Shown here: one piece after another, positions 22,917 through 32,489 of the stretch
How positions within the stretch are numbered: the stretch's first letter is position 1
Layout of the letters: each line of letters begins with the position of its first letter
Assembly: GCA_017557625.1 (NCBI GenBank)
Contig: JAFYYG010000037.1
Span: 1-64,000 of the forward strand
DNA: 64,000 nt
DNA from: Muribaculaceae bacterium
GTDB lineage: Bacteria > Bacteroidota > Bacteroidia > Bacteroidales > Muribaculaceae
Direction of reading: 5' to 3'
Translations under genes and position numbers: made by a program
The notes under the pieces: generated by a model
What the model saw: only the letters and a program-made list of their open reading frames with translations
Told to the model about the DNA's origin: nothing
Databases searched by the model: none

Positions 22917-25418
22917 ATGATCTATCCGAGCAACTTTGAGTCTAAGATAGGCTTCACAACAATCCGCAAGGAGATTAACTCACGGTGCATCAGTGCTATG
23001 GGAAGGGATTGCTGTGAGAAGATGCGTTTCTCGCCAAACATTCAAGAAGTGACGCTTTGGCTCAATCAGACCAACGAGTTTCTCGGAATCTTGCAGTCGA
23101 AACGTGAGTTCCCGCTCAACTTCTTCTTCGATATGCGTCCTGCCCTAAGAGCCATCGCTGTGCCGGGGAGTCACCTTAGTGAGGAAAGCCTGTTCAACTT
23201 GCAACGGTCTTTAAGCACTGTGGGCGAAATTGAAAGATTCTTTGAGCGCACCAGCAATGAAGGCACACACCTCTACCCTAACCTGTCTCGTCTGGCAAAG
23301 GCCATGCAGTCGTTCCCCGAAATTGTGGCAGAGATAAGCCGTGTTCTCGACAAGAACGGAATCGTCAAGGATAGTGCCTCACCATTGCTGCAAGAGCTAC
23401 GACGAGCCATCGCCAATGCCACAGCGAGCATCAATGGATTGCTCCGTAAGGTCATCAATGCTGGACGTGAGGCGGGTTATCTCGACAAAGACACCACTCC
23501 CAGCATGCGCGATGGTCGGCTCGTTATTCCCGTCTCGCCGATGCACAAGCGCAAACTGAGAGGCATAGTTCACGACGAGAGCGCCACAGGACGCACAATC
23601 TTCATCGAACCAGAAGAAGTGGTGGAGGCCAACAACCGCATCCGCGAGGCTGAAGGCGAGGTGAAGCGAGAAATTATCCGCATCCTCACCGAGGTCACCG
23701 ACATGATAAGACCTCATGCTGACGAACTGATTGCCACCTATCGTGTGCTCGGAATGATTGACTTCATTCGTGCCAAAGCGGTTTTTGCGCAGGATGTTGA
23801 CGGACAACTGCCTCATATCGAGAAGAATCCTCACATTGAGCTTTATCATGCCGTGCATCCGGCATTGCTGCTGTCGTTGCGTGAGCAAGGCAAGGAAGTT
23901 GTGCCGCTTAACATCGAGCTCAACCATGAACGGCGCATTCTGCTCATCTCAGGACCTAATGCCGGCGGCAAGTCGGTGTGTCTCAAGACTGTTGGCGTGG
24001 TGCAATACATGATGCAATGCGGCGTGCTGCCCACGGTGTATTACAACTCGCATATGGGAATGTTTAACAGCATATTCATCGACATCGGTGACCAGCAGAG
24101 CATAGAGGATGACCTAAGCACTTACAGCAGTCACCTCCAGAACATGAAAACCTTCCTCACGCGCGGTGACAAGCACTCGTTGGTGCTTATCGATGAGTTT
24201 GGCAGTGGCACCGAACCGCAGATTGGCGGAGCAATTGCACAAGCCATCCTCGAACAGCTCAACAAGTCGCGAATCATGGGAGTGATAACCACTCATTATC
24301 AAAACCTCAAGCACTTTGCAGACGAAGCTCCAGGCATTGTCAACGGTGCCATGCTATACGACCGCCAGCAGATGAAGCCGCTGTTCCAACTCTCGATAGG
24401 CTATCCAGGCAGTTCATTTGCCATCGAGATAGCCCGAAAGACAGGAATCCCCCATGAGGTTATCGACAAGGCGAGCGAGATTGTGGGAAGCGACTATATC
24501 AATATGGATAAGTATCTGCTCGACATCGTGCGAGATCGCAAGTACTGGGAGAGCAAGCGTTACGACATCCACAAAAAGGAGAAGAAACTCAACGCCATCG
24601 CTGAGCAATATAACGAACGGCTTGAGAAGCTTAACAACGAATACAAGGCCATCTTGAAAGAGGCGCGAAACGAAGCTCTTGACATCATCGCCAAGAGCAA
24701 CTCACAGGTGGAACAGACAATCAGGGGCATCAAGGAGGCTGAGGCCGAGAAGGAGAAGACGCGACTACTGCGACAGCAACTTGAGGAATTCAAGCAGAGA
24801 CTAGCACAAGACGACGAGAATCGGGGATCGGAGATCGGAGATCGGGAATCGGAGATCGGGAATCGGAGATCGGGAATCAGGAACCTCTCCACTCTTCCCT
24901 CTCCCCTCTCCCCTGTCAAAAAGAAACACATCATCAAGAAAGACGATAAAGACCGACCGCTGCTGCCTGGTGACAACGTGCTGCTAAAGGGCGGTGCTTC
25001 TACTGTAGGAACAATCATTAGTATTGATGAGAAATATGCTGTGGTGGCGTTCGGCAGCCTCAAGACACGCGTTGAGACCGAACGGCTCGAAAGAACCATG
25101 CGCAAAACCGAGGTTCGGGAGAAACCGTCAATCACAAAATCCACTGCCGACGACATCAGGGCTCGACAACTCAATTTCAAGAGCGAAATAGACGTGCGGG
25201 GAATGCGTGCCGATGAGGCTATTCAGGCCGTCACTTACTTCCTCGACGATGCCATCCAGTTTTCGTACAAAACCCTACGCATCTTACACGGCACCGGGAC
25301 CGGAGCCCTTCGCGAAGCAATCCGTCAATACCTCAACACTGTCCCCGACGTGAGAAACTATCATGACGAACATGTGCAACTCGGCGGCGCCGGAATTACC
25401 GTAGTAAACCTGGAATAA
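22917..25418 (+). CDS. mutS2: MutS2 endonuclease (MutS-like ATPase with Smr domain), with in-frame repeat insertion
   Basis: The 833-residue protein has MutS2 core and lever regions, Walker A GPNAGGKS at 346-353, Walker B DEFGSG from 426, a coiled coil near 530-630, and a C-terminal Smr nuclease domain from about 759 (EIDVRGMRADEA, then LHGTGTGALR). MutS2 acts on branched DNA or on collided ribosomes depending on species. Residues 635-667 are odd: they are encoded by the GATCGGGAATCGGA tandem repeat plus a TCTCCMCTC tract that is otherwise intergenic here (24819-24917, 99 bases, in frame). They fall in the linker between coiled coil and Smr, so function is probably kept. Confidence 0.95.
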   Translation: MIYPSNFESKIGFTTIRKEINSRCISAMGRDCCEKMRFSPNIQEVTLWLNQTNEFLGILQSKREFPLNFFFDMRPALRAIAVPGSHLSEESLFNLQRSLSTVGEIERFFERTSNEGTHLYPNLSRLAKAMQSFPEIVAEISRVLDKNGIVKDSASPLLQELRRAIANATASINGLLRKVINAGREAGYLDKDTTPSMRDGRLVIPVSPMHKRKLRGIVHDESATGRTIFIEPEEVVEANNRIREAEGEVKREIIRILTEVTDMIRPHADELIATYRVLGMIDFIRAKAVFAQDVDGQLPHIEKNPHIELYHAVHPALLLSLREQGKEVVPLNIELNHERRILLISGPNAGGKSVCLKTVGVVQYMMQCGVLPTVYYNSHMGMFNSIFIDIGDQQSIEDDLSTYSSHLQNMKTFLTRGDKHSLVLIDEFGSGTEPQIGGAIAQAILEQLNKSRIMGVITTHYQNLKHFADEAPGIVNGAMLYDRQQMKPLFQLSIGYPGSSFAIEIARKTGIPHEVIDKASEIVGSDYINMDKYLLDIVRDRKYWESKRYDIHKKEKKLNAIAEQYNERLEKLNNEYKAILKEARNEALDIIAKSNSQVEQTIRGIKEAEAEKEKTRLLRQQLEEFKQRLAQDDENRGSEIGDRESEIGNRRSGIRNLSTLPSPLSPVKKKHIIKKDDKDRPLLPGDNVLLKGGASTVGTIISIDEKYAVVAFGSLKTRVETERLERTMRKTEVREKPSITKSTADDIRARQLNFKSEIDVRGMRADEAIQAVTYFLDDAIQFSYKTLRILHGTGTGALREAIRQYLNTVPDVRNYHDEHVQLGGAGITVVNLE
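24819..24917 (+). repeat. Intergenic-type tandem repeat inside mutS2
   Basis: Seven to eight degenerate 8-base units (GATCGGGA, GATCGGAG) are followed by CTCTCC/CTCTTCC units. The reverse complement of the intergenic sequence at 63370-63470 has the same two parts in the same order. The tract is 99 bases long and preserves the frame. Confidence 0.85.
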
Positions 25419-25784
25419 TGGTGATTAATGCTTGCTGCATTAAGTGAGGCTCTTTTCATACAGTCTCTATATCATTAAAATAATTGGCAAAAAAAATGCT
25501 AAAGGCGGTTTGTTCCTTTAGCATTTTGAGCGTTATGTCACGTTTCTCAACGATCAACGCCCCATTGATGAAAAAAATAGTGATTACTTTTATTGATTTG
25601 CCTTATGTGTTATTATTACGTTACAAAATTATATCAAAAAAACCAATTACGCAAGCATGTTTCAACAAACCCCCTTTTATAAAGCATTAATATCTAAAAA
25701 ACTTCAGCAAGACGATTTGGATAGTGGAAAGTGGACAAGCAAACAATGCAATGGTTGGCATCCATAATGAACTCTGAATTAAAA
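25419..25784. other. 366-bp spacer between convergent mutS2 and lptD
   Basis: Apart from the terminator at 25493-25530 I see nothing. A 68-codon open frame at 25484-25690 begins in the terminator stem and has no convincing features. Confidence 0.6.
25493..25530 (+). terminator. mutS2 terminator
   Basis: AAAATGCTAAAGG pairs perfectly with CCTTTAGCATTTT around a ~9-base loop. The T-run is short (TTTTGAG), so it may work in both directions. Confidence 0.75.
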
Positions 25785-28526
25785 TCAGTACCACTGCACA
25801 CCATTGCTGAAGCTAGAGTGCTTGTCATACTTAAAGTCACTCAAGATGCTCGATTTCACAGCAATGTGGAAATTATAGGACTTATAAGGTCCTACGGGAA
25901 CAAAGCTGGCGCTCATCACAAAACAGTGCATCTCACGGCTTATAGAGCAGTTCATGTATGCAATCTTGTGTGTGTCAAAATTATAACTTCCCGAGAAACT
26001 AATGTTCCAATTCTTGGTGGGGCGAATGTTGCCGTTGAAGCTCAAGTTGTGGGTAAATTTGCCTTTATATTCCAACTTCTTATAATCAAACGCACCATAT
26101 CCATAGTTGAGAGAATAGTTGACGGTAAGACTCCATGGACACTCCCATTTCATGTAACCGTCGGGTCGCAAGGTAATATCACTGCCTTCGACTTGGCCAC
26201 CACTATTATCATCTTCGCTGCCTGAAGATGCTCTAGTTGGAGGACTATTAGACTTATCGTTGGCCTTGTCTTTACGACCAAACAGCTTCTTGAAGGTATC
26301 GTTGTTGAAGGTATAAGAGAAAGAAGTGCCAGTACTTGACAATCGTCCCCATCCTCCACCATGGAAGAGACGCAGCTTGTTGATTCTAACAGGGTTTCCA
26401 TATTCGTTCACCCCATATTTATACACATCCCAAGTAGCACTTAGGTTGAGATTAAAGCTCTTGGTGAGCCGCAACAATATCGAGGTCTGAAGATTGCTCC
26501 AGCGCAACGAATCGGCGGCAAAATTATATGACTGCGACAATGTTAGGTTCTCAATAATTGAAATTTTCTTATAACCTGTACTGTCCTGGTCGCTTTTTAC
26601 CTTTGCCTCAAGGTTGTTTGCTATGGAGTAAGTTAGCACTCCATTCCTGCCACTTCCCGGCTGACCATATACACCATGCTGGAAATAGGGATACTGGACA
26701 TCACGAACCGCTCCTTGAGCATCGGTATAGGAATAATGGCCGTAATACCCCCAGAACTTCGAGCCGAAGTCGGGCGCTGCCGAGAACGACACCGTGGGCG
26801 TAATCACATGCCGCACCATCTGCAGCTTGTCGCCCATAAACTTCAACGGTTTGTAGAATCCATAGAGCTTCGTGCTCATCGACACCGAAGCCGTGAAATC
26901 AAAAAGGTTGTAGAAACTGTAGGTAGTGTCACGCACTACAGCACTGGCATTAGGATCCCACGACTGTTTGATTTTACTTGTGTACATGCGGTCATTCAGT
27001 GTAATCGAAGGCGTGATGTTCAAATATTTAAACACATTGAAAGTCGCCGAAATTGGAACTGTATGCGAAAAACCATTTCTCCAATCTTTTACAAGATTCT
27101 TGTGGAAGAACTCGTTCTCCTTTGCGGTAAGTGAGTTCTGAAATCTGCCTGAATAAGAAATCTTAATCTTCTCATACCAACGCTCGGCCCCCACAGCTTT
27201 CTTGCGCTTGAAAGGGGTGATTTGCGCCATGGTCACAGTGAAATTTGGGAACGACACTGTAAGAGTTGAATCTGATGACCGTTGCGACACACTTGCTGTC
27301 GCCGAAATGCTCCACTTGGAGTTCGGGAAGTTATAGGACCAGTTTACAGTGGAACTCTTGGTGTTCTCGGTGAACGAGTTGCTATAATAGTCGGTAAGGT
27401 TGTTGCGTGAATAACCACTAGTGGCAAAGTTAACGCTTGCAGATAGCTGCATATTGGGGTTGGCTTTAGGGTTCTGGGTGTGACTCCACAGCAACGAAAA
27501 GTTGTGTGCCTTATAATAGTCAGGATCGCCTTTGTCGCCTGTGATAGTGGTGAGGTAGCTAGCGCTGAAACGTCCCGAGAACTTATAACGTTTATTATAA
27601 TTAGACTGTGCTGTCACACCCCAAGAGCCACGTGTGTAAAGTTCGCCTGTTAAAGCCAAGTCCAGATACTGTCCCAAAGCAAAATAGTAGCCACCATTGC
27701 GCAGATAGAAACCACGATTGTAGTCCTCACCAAAAGTAGGCACAAGAATACCGCTTGAATATTTGTTTGTGAACGGGAAGAAGGCAAACGGCACAGCCAA
27801 TGGCAGAGGCAAATCCTCAAGCACCATATAGGCAGGACCTGTTATCACATTCTTTTTGGGGCGCATCTTGGCCTTAGTTATCTGAAAATAAAAGTGAGGA
27901 TGCTCATGGTTATCGCAAGTGGTGTAACGACCATTCATTATGTGATATTCATCATCTTCGTGCTTTTTGGTAACACCACCAGTGAGGTAGCCCTCGCCTT
28001 GTTCAGTAATGATGTCAGTTATAAGACCTTTCTTAGTCTTGAAGTTAAAGGCCATAACCCGCGACTTATATTCACCACTGGGGTCAGTAAAAACTGGTGT
28101 TCCCTGCAATTCACCAATAGAGTCAGGGACACCAACGGCATGCACGACATTACTGTCCATATTCATCGTTATCGATGAGGCGGTGAGCTTTATGTCGTCG
28201 TAGTTGACTTCACTATTTCCATAGAATCGCAAATCATTGCGGCCAATGAGCACCACGGAGTCTTTAGAGGAGAACTTTACTGTGTTGTCAAGGTCTATTG
28301 CTCTTATCTTCTTGAAGCGGGCTGTGTCACGAGGCGCAGCAAGACTGTCGCCACGAGCATTCCTCAAACTGTCGGAACGAGCTATAGTGGCACTATCACC
28401 TGCAACCACGTGAGGCCTTAACCTCACAGCGCCAGTAGATTGCTGCTGAGCCCACACATGAGCAGTACCAATCGACACGACTGCCACTACTAACCACAAC
28501 AATATTTTAAGATTTTTGCTGCTCAC
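25785..28526 (-). CDS. lptD: LptD-like LPS/LOS assembly outer-membrane protein
   Basis: I place the start at a GTG at 28526 (SSKNLKILLWLVV, 913 residues). A longer frame from a TTG at 28559 would overlap the -7 box, and the GTG gives a good signal peptide ending near AQQQ. Next comes an OstA/LptA-like jelly-roll region (FYGNSEVNYDDIKLTASSITMNM; DEYHIMNGRYTTCD), and then a long beta-barrel rich in alternating aromatic strands ending in ...SFSNGVQWY. In Bacteroidetes this family inserts lipopolysaccharide into the outer leaflet. The length fits. It has its own promoter. Confidence 0.88.
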   Translation of the reverse strand: MSSKNLKILLWLVVAVVSIGTAHVWAQQQSTGAVRLRPHVVAGDSATIARSDSLRNARGDSLAAPRDTARFKKIRAIDLDNTVKFSSKDSVVLIGRNDLRFYGNSEVNYDDIKLTASSITMNMDSNVVHAVGVPDSIGELQGTPVFTDPSGEYKSRVMAFNFKTKKGLITDIITEQGEGYLTGGVTKKHEDDEYHIMNGRYTTCDNHEHPHFYFQITKAKMRPKKNVITGPAYMVLEDLPLPLAVPFAFFPFTNKYSSGILVPTFGEDYNRGFYLRNGGYYFALGQYLDLALTGELYTRGSWGVTAQSNYNKRYKFSGRFSASYLTTITGDKGDPDYYKAHNFSLLWSHTQNPKANPNMQLSASVNFATSGYSRNNLTDYYSNSFTENTKSSTVNWSYNFPNSKWSISATASVSQRSSDSTLTVSFPNFTVTMAQITPFKRKKAVGAERWYEKIKISYSGRFQNSLTAKENEFFHKNLVKDWRNGFSHTVPISATFNVFKYLNITPSITLNDRMYTSKIKQSWDPNASAVVRDTTYSFYNLFDFTASVSMSTKLYGFYKPLKFMGDKLQMVRHVITPTVSFSAAPDFGSKFWGYYGHYSYTDAQGAVRDVQYPYFQHGVYGQPGSGRNGVLTYSIANNLEAKVKSDQDSTGYKKISIIENLTLSQSYNFAADSLRWSNLQTSILLRLTKSFNLNLSATWDVYKYGVNEYGNPVRINKLRLFHGGGWGRLSSTGTSFSYTFNNDTFKKLFGRKDKANDKSNSPPTRASSGSEDDNSGGQVEGSDITLRPDGYMKWECPWSLTVNYSLNYGYGAFDYKKLEYKGKFTHNLSFNGNIRPTKNWNISFSGSYNFDTHKIAYMNCSISREMHCFVMSASFVPVGPYKSYNFHIAVKSSILSDFKYDKHSSFSNGVQWY

Positions 28527-28556
28527 CTTACGGTCATTAATAGTTGATATAACCTG

Positions 28557-28564
28557 CAAAATTA
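28557..28564 (-). promoter_or_regulatory. -7 box TAATTTTG for lptD
   Basis: TAATTTTGC on the minus strand fits TAnnTTTG. It overlaps the TTG at 28559 and so argues for the GTG start at 28526. Confidence 0.6.
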
Positions 28565-28639
28565 ATCATTTCTCCCGATATGAACCGCAACATTGACAAT
28601 TATTAATCTTTTTAAATGATTTCTCTGCTGATTTCAGAA

Positions 28640-29206
28640 TCATAATCTGGAATAATCTGGCGCCCCAAAGAGGGCTTGCATTTCATCAAAACGAGAAACA
28701 GTTTCTTCTCCAAATTTTATCAATTTGCTTCTAGCAACATCTACTGAGCGAACAGCATCGGGATGTGATTTGCTGAAAAACTTATCGGCATAGCACACTA
28801 TCTTCTCCTCGATACTCACCGGCAACAAGTCGCGAAGAGGCAAAGGCAATTGCTGTGTCTCAATCTCTTTTATTGACAATCCAGTACCCGTGTGACGCTC
28901 ACACACTAGTGCGTGCCTGAAAAGACCTATCTCCTCAAGCATCGTCCGTCCTAAGACGCCATGCCTAATGTAGGGCTCTGTGCCGTGACAGTATATTCCA
29001 GGTGCATTAGTATGCACGATGCCAATGTCATGAAGCATCGCTGCCTCAACAACAAAGTCTATGTCAACAGGGACATGATTGTTTATCAGCCGTTGAGAGA
29101 ACTGCCGCGACAACTCAGCGACCTGGGTGCTATGTTTAATTAACAACTTACACAGGTCACTCTCAACCTCATAAAAACGGTATATTATTGATAATGCATC
29201 AATCAT
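28640..29206 (-). CDS. HD-domain phosphohydrolase
   Basis: The 188-residue protein has the HD-domain pattern: His near residue 25 (IKHSTQVAEL), the HD pair at 59-60 in AAMLHDIGI, and later His and Asp positions (VCERHTGTG, CYADKFFSKS). This matches the HDIG-type metal-dependent phosphohydrolases that act on nucleotides. The substrate cannot be predicted. The length is typical of small stand-alone HD proteins. It lies between lptD and ilvE on the same strand, separated from ilvE by a bidirectional hairpin. Confidence 0.88.
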   Translation of the reverse strand: MIDALSIIYRFYEVESDLCKLLIKHSTQVAELSRQFSQRLINNHVPVDIDFVVEAAMLHDIGIVHTNAPGIYCHGTEPYIRHGVLGRTMLEEIGLFRHALVCERHTGTGLSIKEIETQQLPLPLRDLLPVSIEEKIVCYADKFFSKSHPDAVRSVDVARSKLIKFGEETVSRFDEMQALFGAPDYSRL

Positions 29207-29267
29207 CGTATATACTTAACTAAACAGTAAACCAAAAAGTAAAAAACTGATTACCCTAAACTAAACA

Positions 29268-29311
29268 ATGGTGTGTCACATCTCACCGTTTGATGGAATG
29301 CGACACACCAT
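29268..29311. terminator. Hairpin downstream of ilvE
   Basis: ATGGTGTGTC pairs perfectly with GACACACCAT around ~24 bases. It lies 26 bases past the ilvE stop. Poly-T is weak on both sides. The GGTGTGTC arm also matches the outer 8 bases of the MITE-like element at 9851-10017, perhaps by chance. Confidence 0.5.
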
Positions 29312-29336
29312 GATTCTGTTTGGGTTTAATTTTCGT

Positions 29337-30365
29337 TTAGTCGAGCACGGTATTCCACCCGTGAGTGTCCTCGATGTCACCTTTCTGGATGCCCTGGAGG
29401 CGCTTGTAAAGCTCGGTAACCACAGGACCAGGATTACCATCTTTGGAAATGACATAGGTCTTGTCATTGTCGAAGTCATAAATTTCACTCAGTGGTGAAC
29501 ATACTGCAGCAGTTCCGCACTCTGCCGCCTCATCAACCTCGGCAAGTTCCTCAATGGGGATAGGACGACACTCCACCTCAAGCCCCATGTCCTTAGCAAT
29601 TTGCTGAAGGCTCATGTTGGTGATTGAAGGCAGGATTGAGCCGCTCTTTGGAGTAATGTATTTGTTGCCCTTGATAGCAAAGAAGTTGGCAGGACCACAC
29701 TCATCAAGATATTTCTTCTCTTTGGGATCAAGGAAGAGAACTGCCGAGAAGCCATTCTCCTGAGCACGAGCTGTTGCCCCCATACCGCAAGCATAGTTGC
29801 CACCCACTTTCCAACGGCCGGTACCGCATGGAGCGGCACGATCATACTCACGATAAACAACCACTTTGGTTGGCTTGAAGCCTTCGGGGAAGTATGGACC
29901 AACAGGGGTCACGAAGATAATGAGAGTGTACTCATCGGCAGGTTTAACACCTACCCTTGCCTCTGTTCCAATCTCTACAGGACGAATGTAAAGCGAGCTG
30001 CCACTATCATAAGGTGGAATAAAGCGCTCGTTGAGCTTAACAACCTTTTTCACCATCTCCATAAACAGTTCCACGGGCACTGGAGCCATTTTGATGCCTT
30101 TGGCGCTGTTAATAAGGCGCTGTGCATTGGCCTCGGGGCGGAAGATGCGGATTTTTCCGTCTTTACCCCTAAAGGCTTTTAGACCCTCAAAGATTTCTTG
30201 ACCATAATGCAAGCAGGTTGCTGCGATGTGAATACTGACCATCTCAGAATCGCTAACCTCAATCTCACCCCATTTTCCGTCTTTGTAGGTGCAACGCACA
30301 TTATAGTCGGCCTTCAGGTAACCAAAAGGCAGGCTACTCCAATTAATGTTCTCTAAGTTTGTCAT
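29337..30365 (-). CDS. ilvE: Branched-chain amino acid aminotransferase
   Basis: The 342-residue PLP-dependent class IV transaminase has the type II BCAT motifs: YGQEIFEGLKAFR, the WKVGGNYACG segment bearing the PLP lysine, DECGPANFFAIKG and ECGTAAV. It catalyses the last step of leucine, isoleucine and valine synthesis and the first step of their breakdown. The length fits the ~340-360 residue subgroup. A degenerate AACTGATAAC-type tract lies upstream at 30437-30463. Confidence 0.96.
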   Translation of the reverse strand: MTNLENINWSSLPFGYLKADYNVRCTYKDGKWGEIEVSDSEMVSIHIAATCLHYGQEIFEGLKAFRGKDGKIRIFRPEANAQRLINSAKGIKMAPVPVELFMEMVKKVVKLNERFIPPYDSGSSLYIRPVEIGTEARVGVKPADEYTLIIFVTPVGPYFPEGFKPTKVVVYREYDRAAPCGTGRWKVGGNYACGMGATARAQENGFSAVLFLDPKEKKYLDECGPANFFAIKGNKYITPKSGSILPSITNMSLQQIAKDMGLEVECRPIPIEELAEVDEAAECGTAAVCSPLSEIYDFDNDKTYVISKDGNPGPVVTELYKRLQGIQKGDIEDTHGWNTVLD

Positions 30366-30465
30366 AATTTAGTAATTGTGTATTAAAAAGTTATATCATT
30401 GATATTTTTGTTCTTCGTTTTACTTAGGCAGTTTATTGTAACTGATAACTTAAAACTGACAACAT

Positions 30466-30792
30466 CTAAATGGCAACTTTTTGGGTTATGTTTCCGGTCT
30501 TCACCAAATAGATGCCTCGGTTTAGTCTCAGTTCCGATGCTCCTGGCTGTAGTGTCGCTTGCGACACCAATTGCCCGAGAATCGTAAACACCTTCACTTG
30601 TATTATGTGCTGAGTCTTTATTATTATAACACCGCTTCGCTGGTAAATCTCAACACCGTCGCTAGTGCGGGCATCAGTAAGGCTTCGTCCCTGAATCTCA
30701 CCAGAAACCTGTCGCCATTGAACTTTGCCACTTGCCATCGACGATATTGCCAACGAAAAGACAAGAGTTAATATTACAATATACTTCCTCAT
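30466..30792 (-). CDS. Small secreted protein ending in a type IX secretion-like tail
   Basis: The 108-residue protein begins with a signal peptide (MRKYIVILTLVFSLAISSMASG). Its last ~50 residues resemble a Por-secretion C-terminal sorting domain: VKVFTILGQLVSQATL, then LRLNRGIYLVKTG and TQKVAI. Between them are only ~40 residues, with no recognisable cargo. It may be a mini-protein or the remnant of a larger secreted protein, although the frame is intact. It is alone on its strand between ilvE and the metallo-hydrolase. Confidence 0.7.
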   Translation of the reverse strand: MRKYIVILTLVFSLAISSMASGKVQWRQVSGEIQGRSLTDARTSDGVEIYQRSGVIIIKTQHIIQVKVFTILGQLVSQATLQPGASELRLNRGIYLVKTGNITQKVAI

Positions 30793-30989
30793 CTGCCAAC
30801 AAGCTATCTATGTGCAAAAATACTATTTTCTTTGAAAACAAAAAAAAGTTATAAGGTATTTTTTCATATTATTGCTTAAAAATTGTCAATATTGCTGTTT
30901 TCAAGCCCAACACAGCATAAAAAGACACCAAAATCGACCTCTTTCTAAAGCAATAAATTACAAATTGAAAGCATTGTTGACTAGGTAAA

Positions 30990-31628
30990 TTATATGTAAG
31001 GATTGTAAATTTTCTCATCGGCAACAGTTGTGGTGTCGCCGTGTCCAGAGGCTATTACAGTATCTCCTGGAAGGGTAAGTATTTTAGTCTTTATAGTATC
31101 TATCAACTGTGTGAATGAGCCTCCAAGTAAGTCGGTGCGGCCTATGCTGCTCTGGAAAATCACGTCGCCAGCAAGGAGAACTGAACTGTCAGGCAAATAA
31201 AACGACAGTGAGCCTGGAGAATGACCAGGTGTCTCAAGTACCCTAATGTCCTCACCGGCAAGGGTAATTATGTCGCCTTCGGAGAGAATCTTATCGATAA
31301 TAAGCGGGCTAGAATCAATTTTCAGACCAAATCGCTGAACCTGAATGGGCATATTCTCGGCAATAATCGCTTCTTTTGCTCCTGCCTCAATCTCAACGCC
31401 ATAGTGTTGCGCGAGCCACGTAGCCCCACAAGCATGGTCAACATGGCAATGTGTCAACAATATGTGTTTTAAAATCAAGTTATTGCCATCTATAAACGAT
31501 GTTATCATCTCTCGCTCACTATCGAGCATCATACCAGGATCAATTACTATGCACTCCCCTCCAGGCACGCTCCACAAAATGTAGCAGTTCATGCCAAAAG
31601 GGTTCATTGTAAATCGGGAAATCTTCAT
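30990..31628 (-). CDS. MBL-fold metallo-hydrolase (glyoxalase II-like)
   Basis: The 212-residue protein has the metallo-beta-lactamase zinc motif HCHVDH at residues 60-65, a later His in ETPGHSPGS, an Asp in LLAGDVIF and a final His in SGHGDTTT. This matches the compact YcbL/GloB-like hydrolases acting on thioesters such as hydroxyacyl-glutathione analogues. The substrate is unknown. The leader carries a sense-strand AACTGAAAAC/ACAACTAAAAACT array directly before the ATG (31636-31670). Confidence 0.9.
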   Translation of the reverse strand: MKISRFTMNPFGMNCYILWSVPGGECIVIDPGMMLDSEREMITSFIDGNNLILKHILLTHCHVDHACGATWLAQHYGVEIEAGAKEAIIAENMPIQVQRFGLKIDSSPLIIDKILSEGDIITLAGEDIRVLETPGHSPGSLSFYLPDSSVLLAGDVIFQSSIGRTDLLGGSFTQLIDTIKTKILTLPGDTVIASGHGDTTTVADEKIYNPYI

Positions 31629-31712
31629 CTATATTATAGTTTTTAGTTGTAAGTTGTCGGTTTTCAGTTGTCAGCCGCAATACTCTTCACTCTCCACTCT
31701 CCACTTTACACT

Positions 31713-32333
31713 CTATATAGGATAATATACAATCTTCTTTGTCTTGAAGAAATCTTCTTTAAAATAAGTGCTTATCTCGTCAACAAGCACATTTTTCTTA
31801 TATCGAGACAGCTCTGCTTCAAGGTCGCCGCCTTTGAGACTAATCAGACCATTGGGGACGGCATTATGACTATCGGGACTGATAAACCGACGGACCAACT
31901 TCAGCATATCTCCAAGTGGCATCACGGCGCGGCTCACCACAAAGTCGAATTTTCCCTTCACCTCAAGCACATCGCCATGCTGAAAGGATACATTTGTCAA
32001 GCCTGCCTGCTCGGCAATATCCTGCGCCACACGCAGTTTCTTGCCAACACGGTCAACTAAGTGGAATTTCACCTCGGGAAAATAGATTGCCAGAGGCAGA
32101 CCTGGCAGCCCCCCACCCGTCCCCACGTCCATGACAGTGGTCAACGGCATGAATCTCACAAACTTGACAATTGAGAGAGAGTGCAGAAGGTGGTTAACCT
32201 CTAAATTGTCGATGTCCTTACGCGATATCACATTGATTTTCTTATTCCATTCGTGATAGAGTTTCATCAGCTGATCAAACTGTTGCAACTGATTTTCACT
32301 TAACTCGGGAAAGTATTTTTTTATAATATCCAT
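31713..32333 (-). CDS. rsmG: 16S rRNA (guanine-N7)-methyltransferase RsmG
   Basis: I place the start at the ATG at 32333 (MDIIKKYFPELSENQ, 206 residues). The longer frame from 32387 would translate a CGACAAACGAACAACGACAAACG leader repeat. The SAM-binding motif VMDVGTGGGLPGLPLAI is near residue 70, and the family features NVISRKD and FDFVVSRAV are present. RsmG methylates G527 of 16S rRNA (E. coli numbering). The downstream gap to the MBL gene is ~85 bases with TCTCCACTC-type repeats. Confidence 0.95.
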   Translation of the reverse strand: MDIIKKYFPELSENQLQQFDQLMKLYHEWNKKINVISRKDIDNLEVNHLLHSLSIVKFVRFMPLTTVMDVGTGGGLPGLPLAIYFPEVKFHLVDRVGKKLRVAQDIAEQAGLTNVSFQHGDVLEVKGKFDFVVSRAVMPLGDMLKLVRRFISPDSHNAVPNGLISLKGGDLEAELSRYKKNVLVDEISTYFKEDFFKTKKIVYYPI

Positions 32334-32489
32334 TGTTGTTCGTTTGTCGTTGTTCGTTTGTCGTTTTGAGAAAAATGGGAAGAGCATTCTATATATTCAC
32401 ACCGATTAGAGATTTGCAACTGCGTTGTCTTAGGCATAAGAGCATGATTTTTTCATGGTGTTAACATCACCATTTGTCAACCAGTTAAC

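Noticed and set aside
25484-25690. 68-codon frame after mutS2
   Set aside because: It begins inside the terminator stem and has no recognisable features or promoter.
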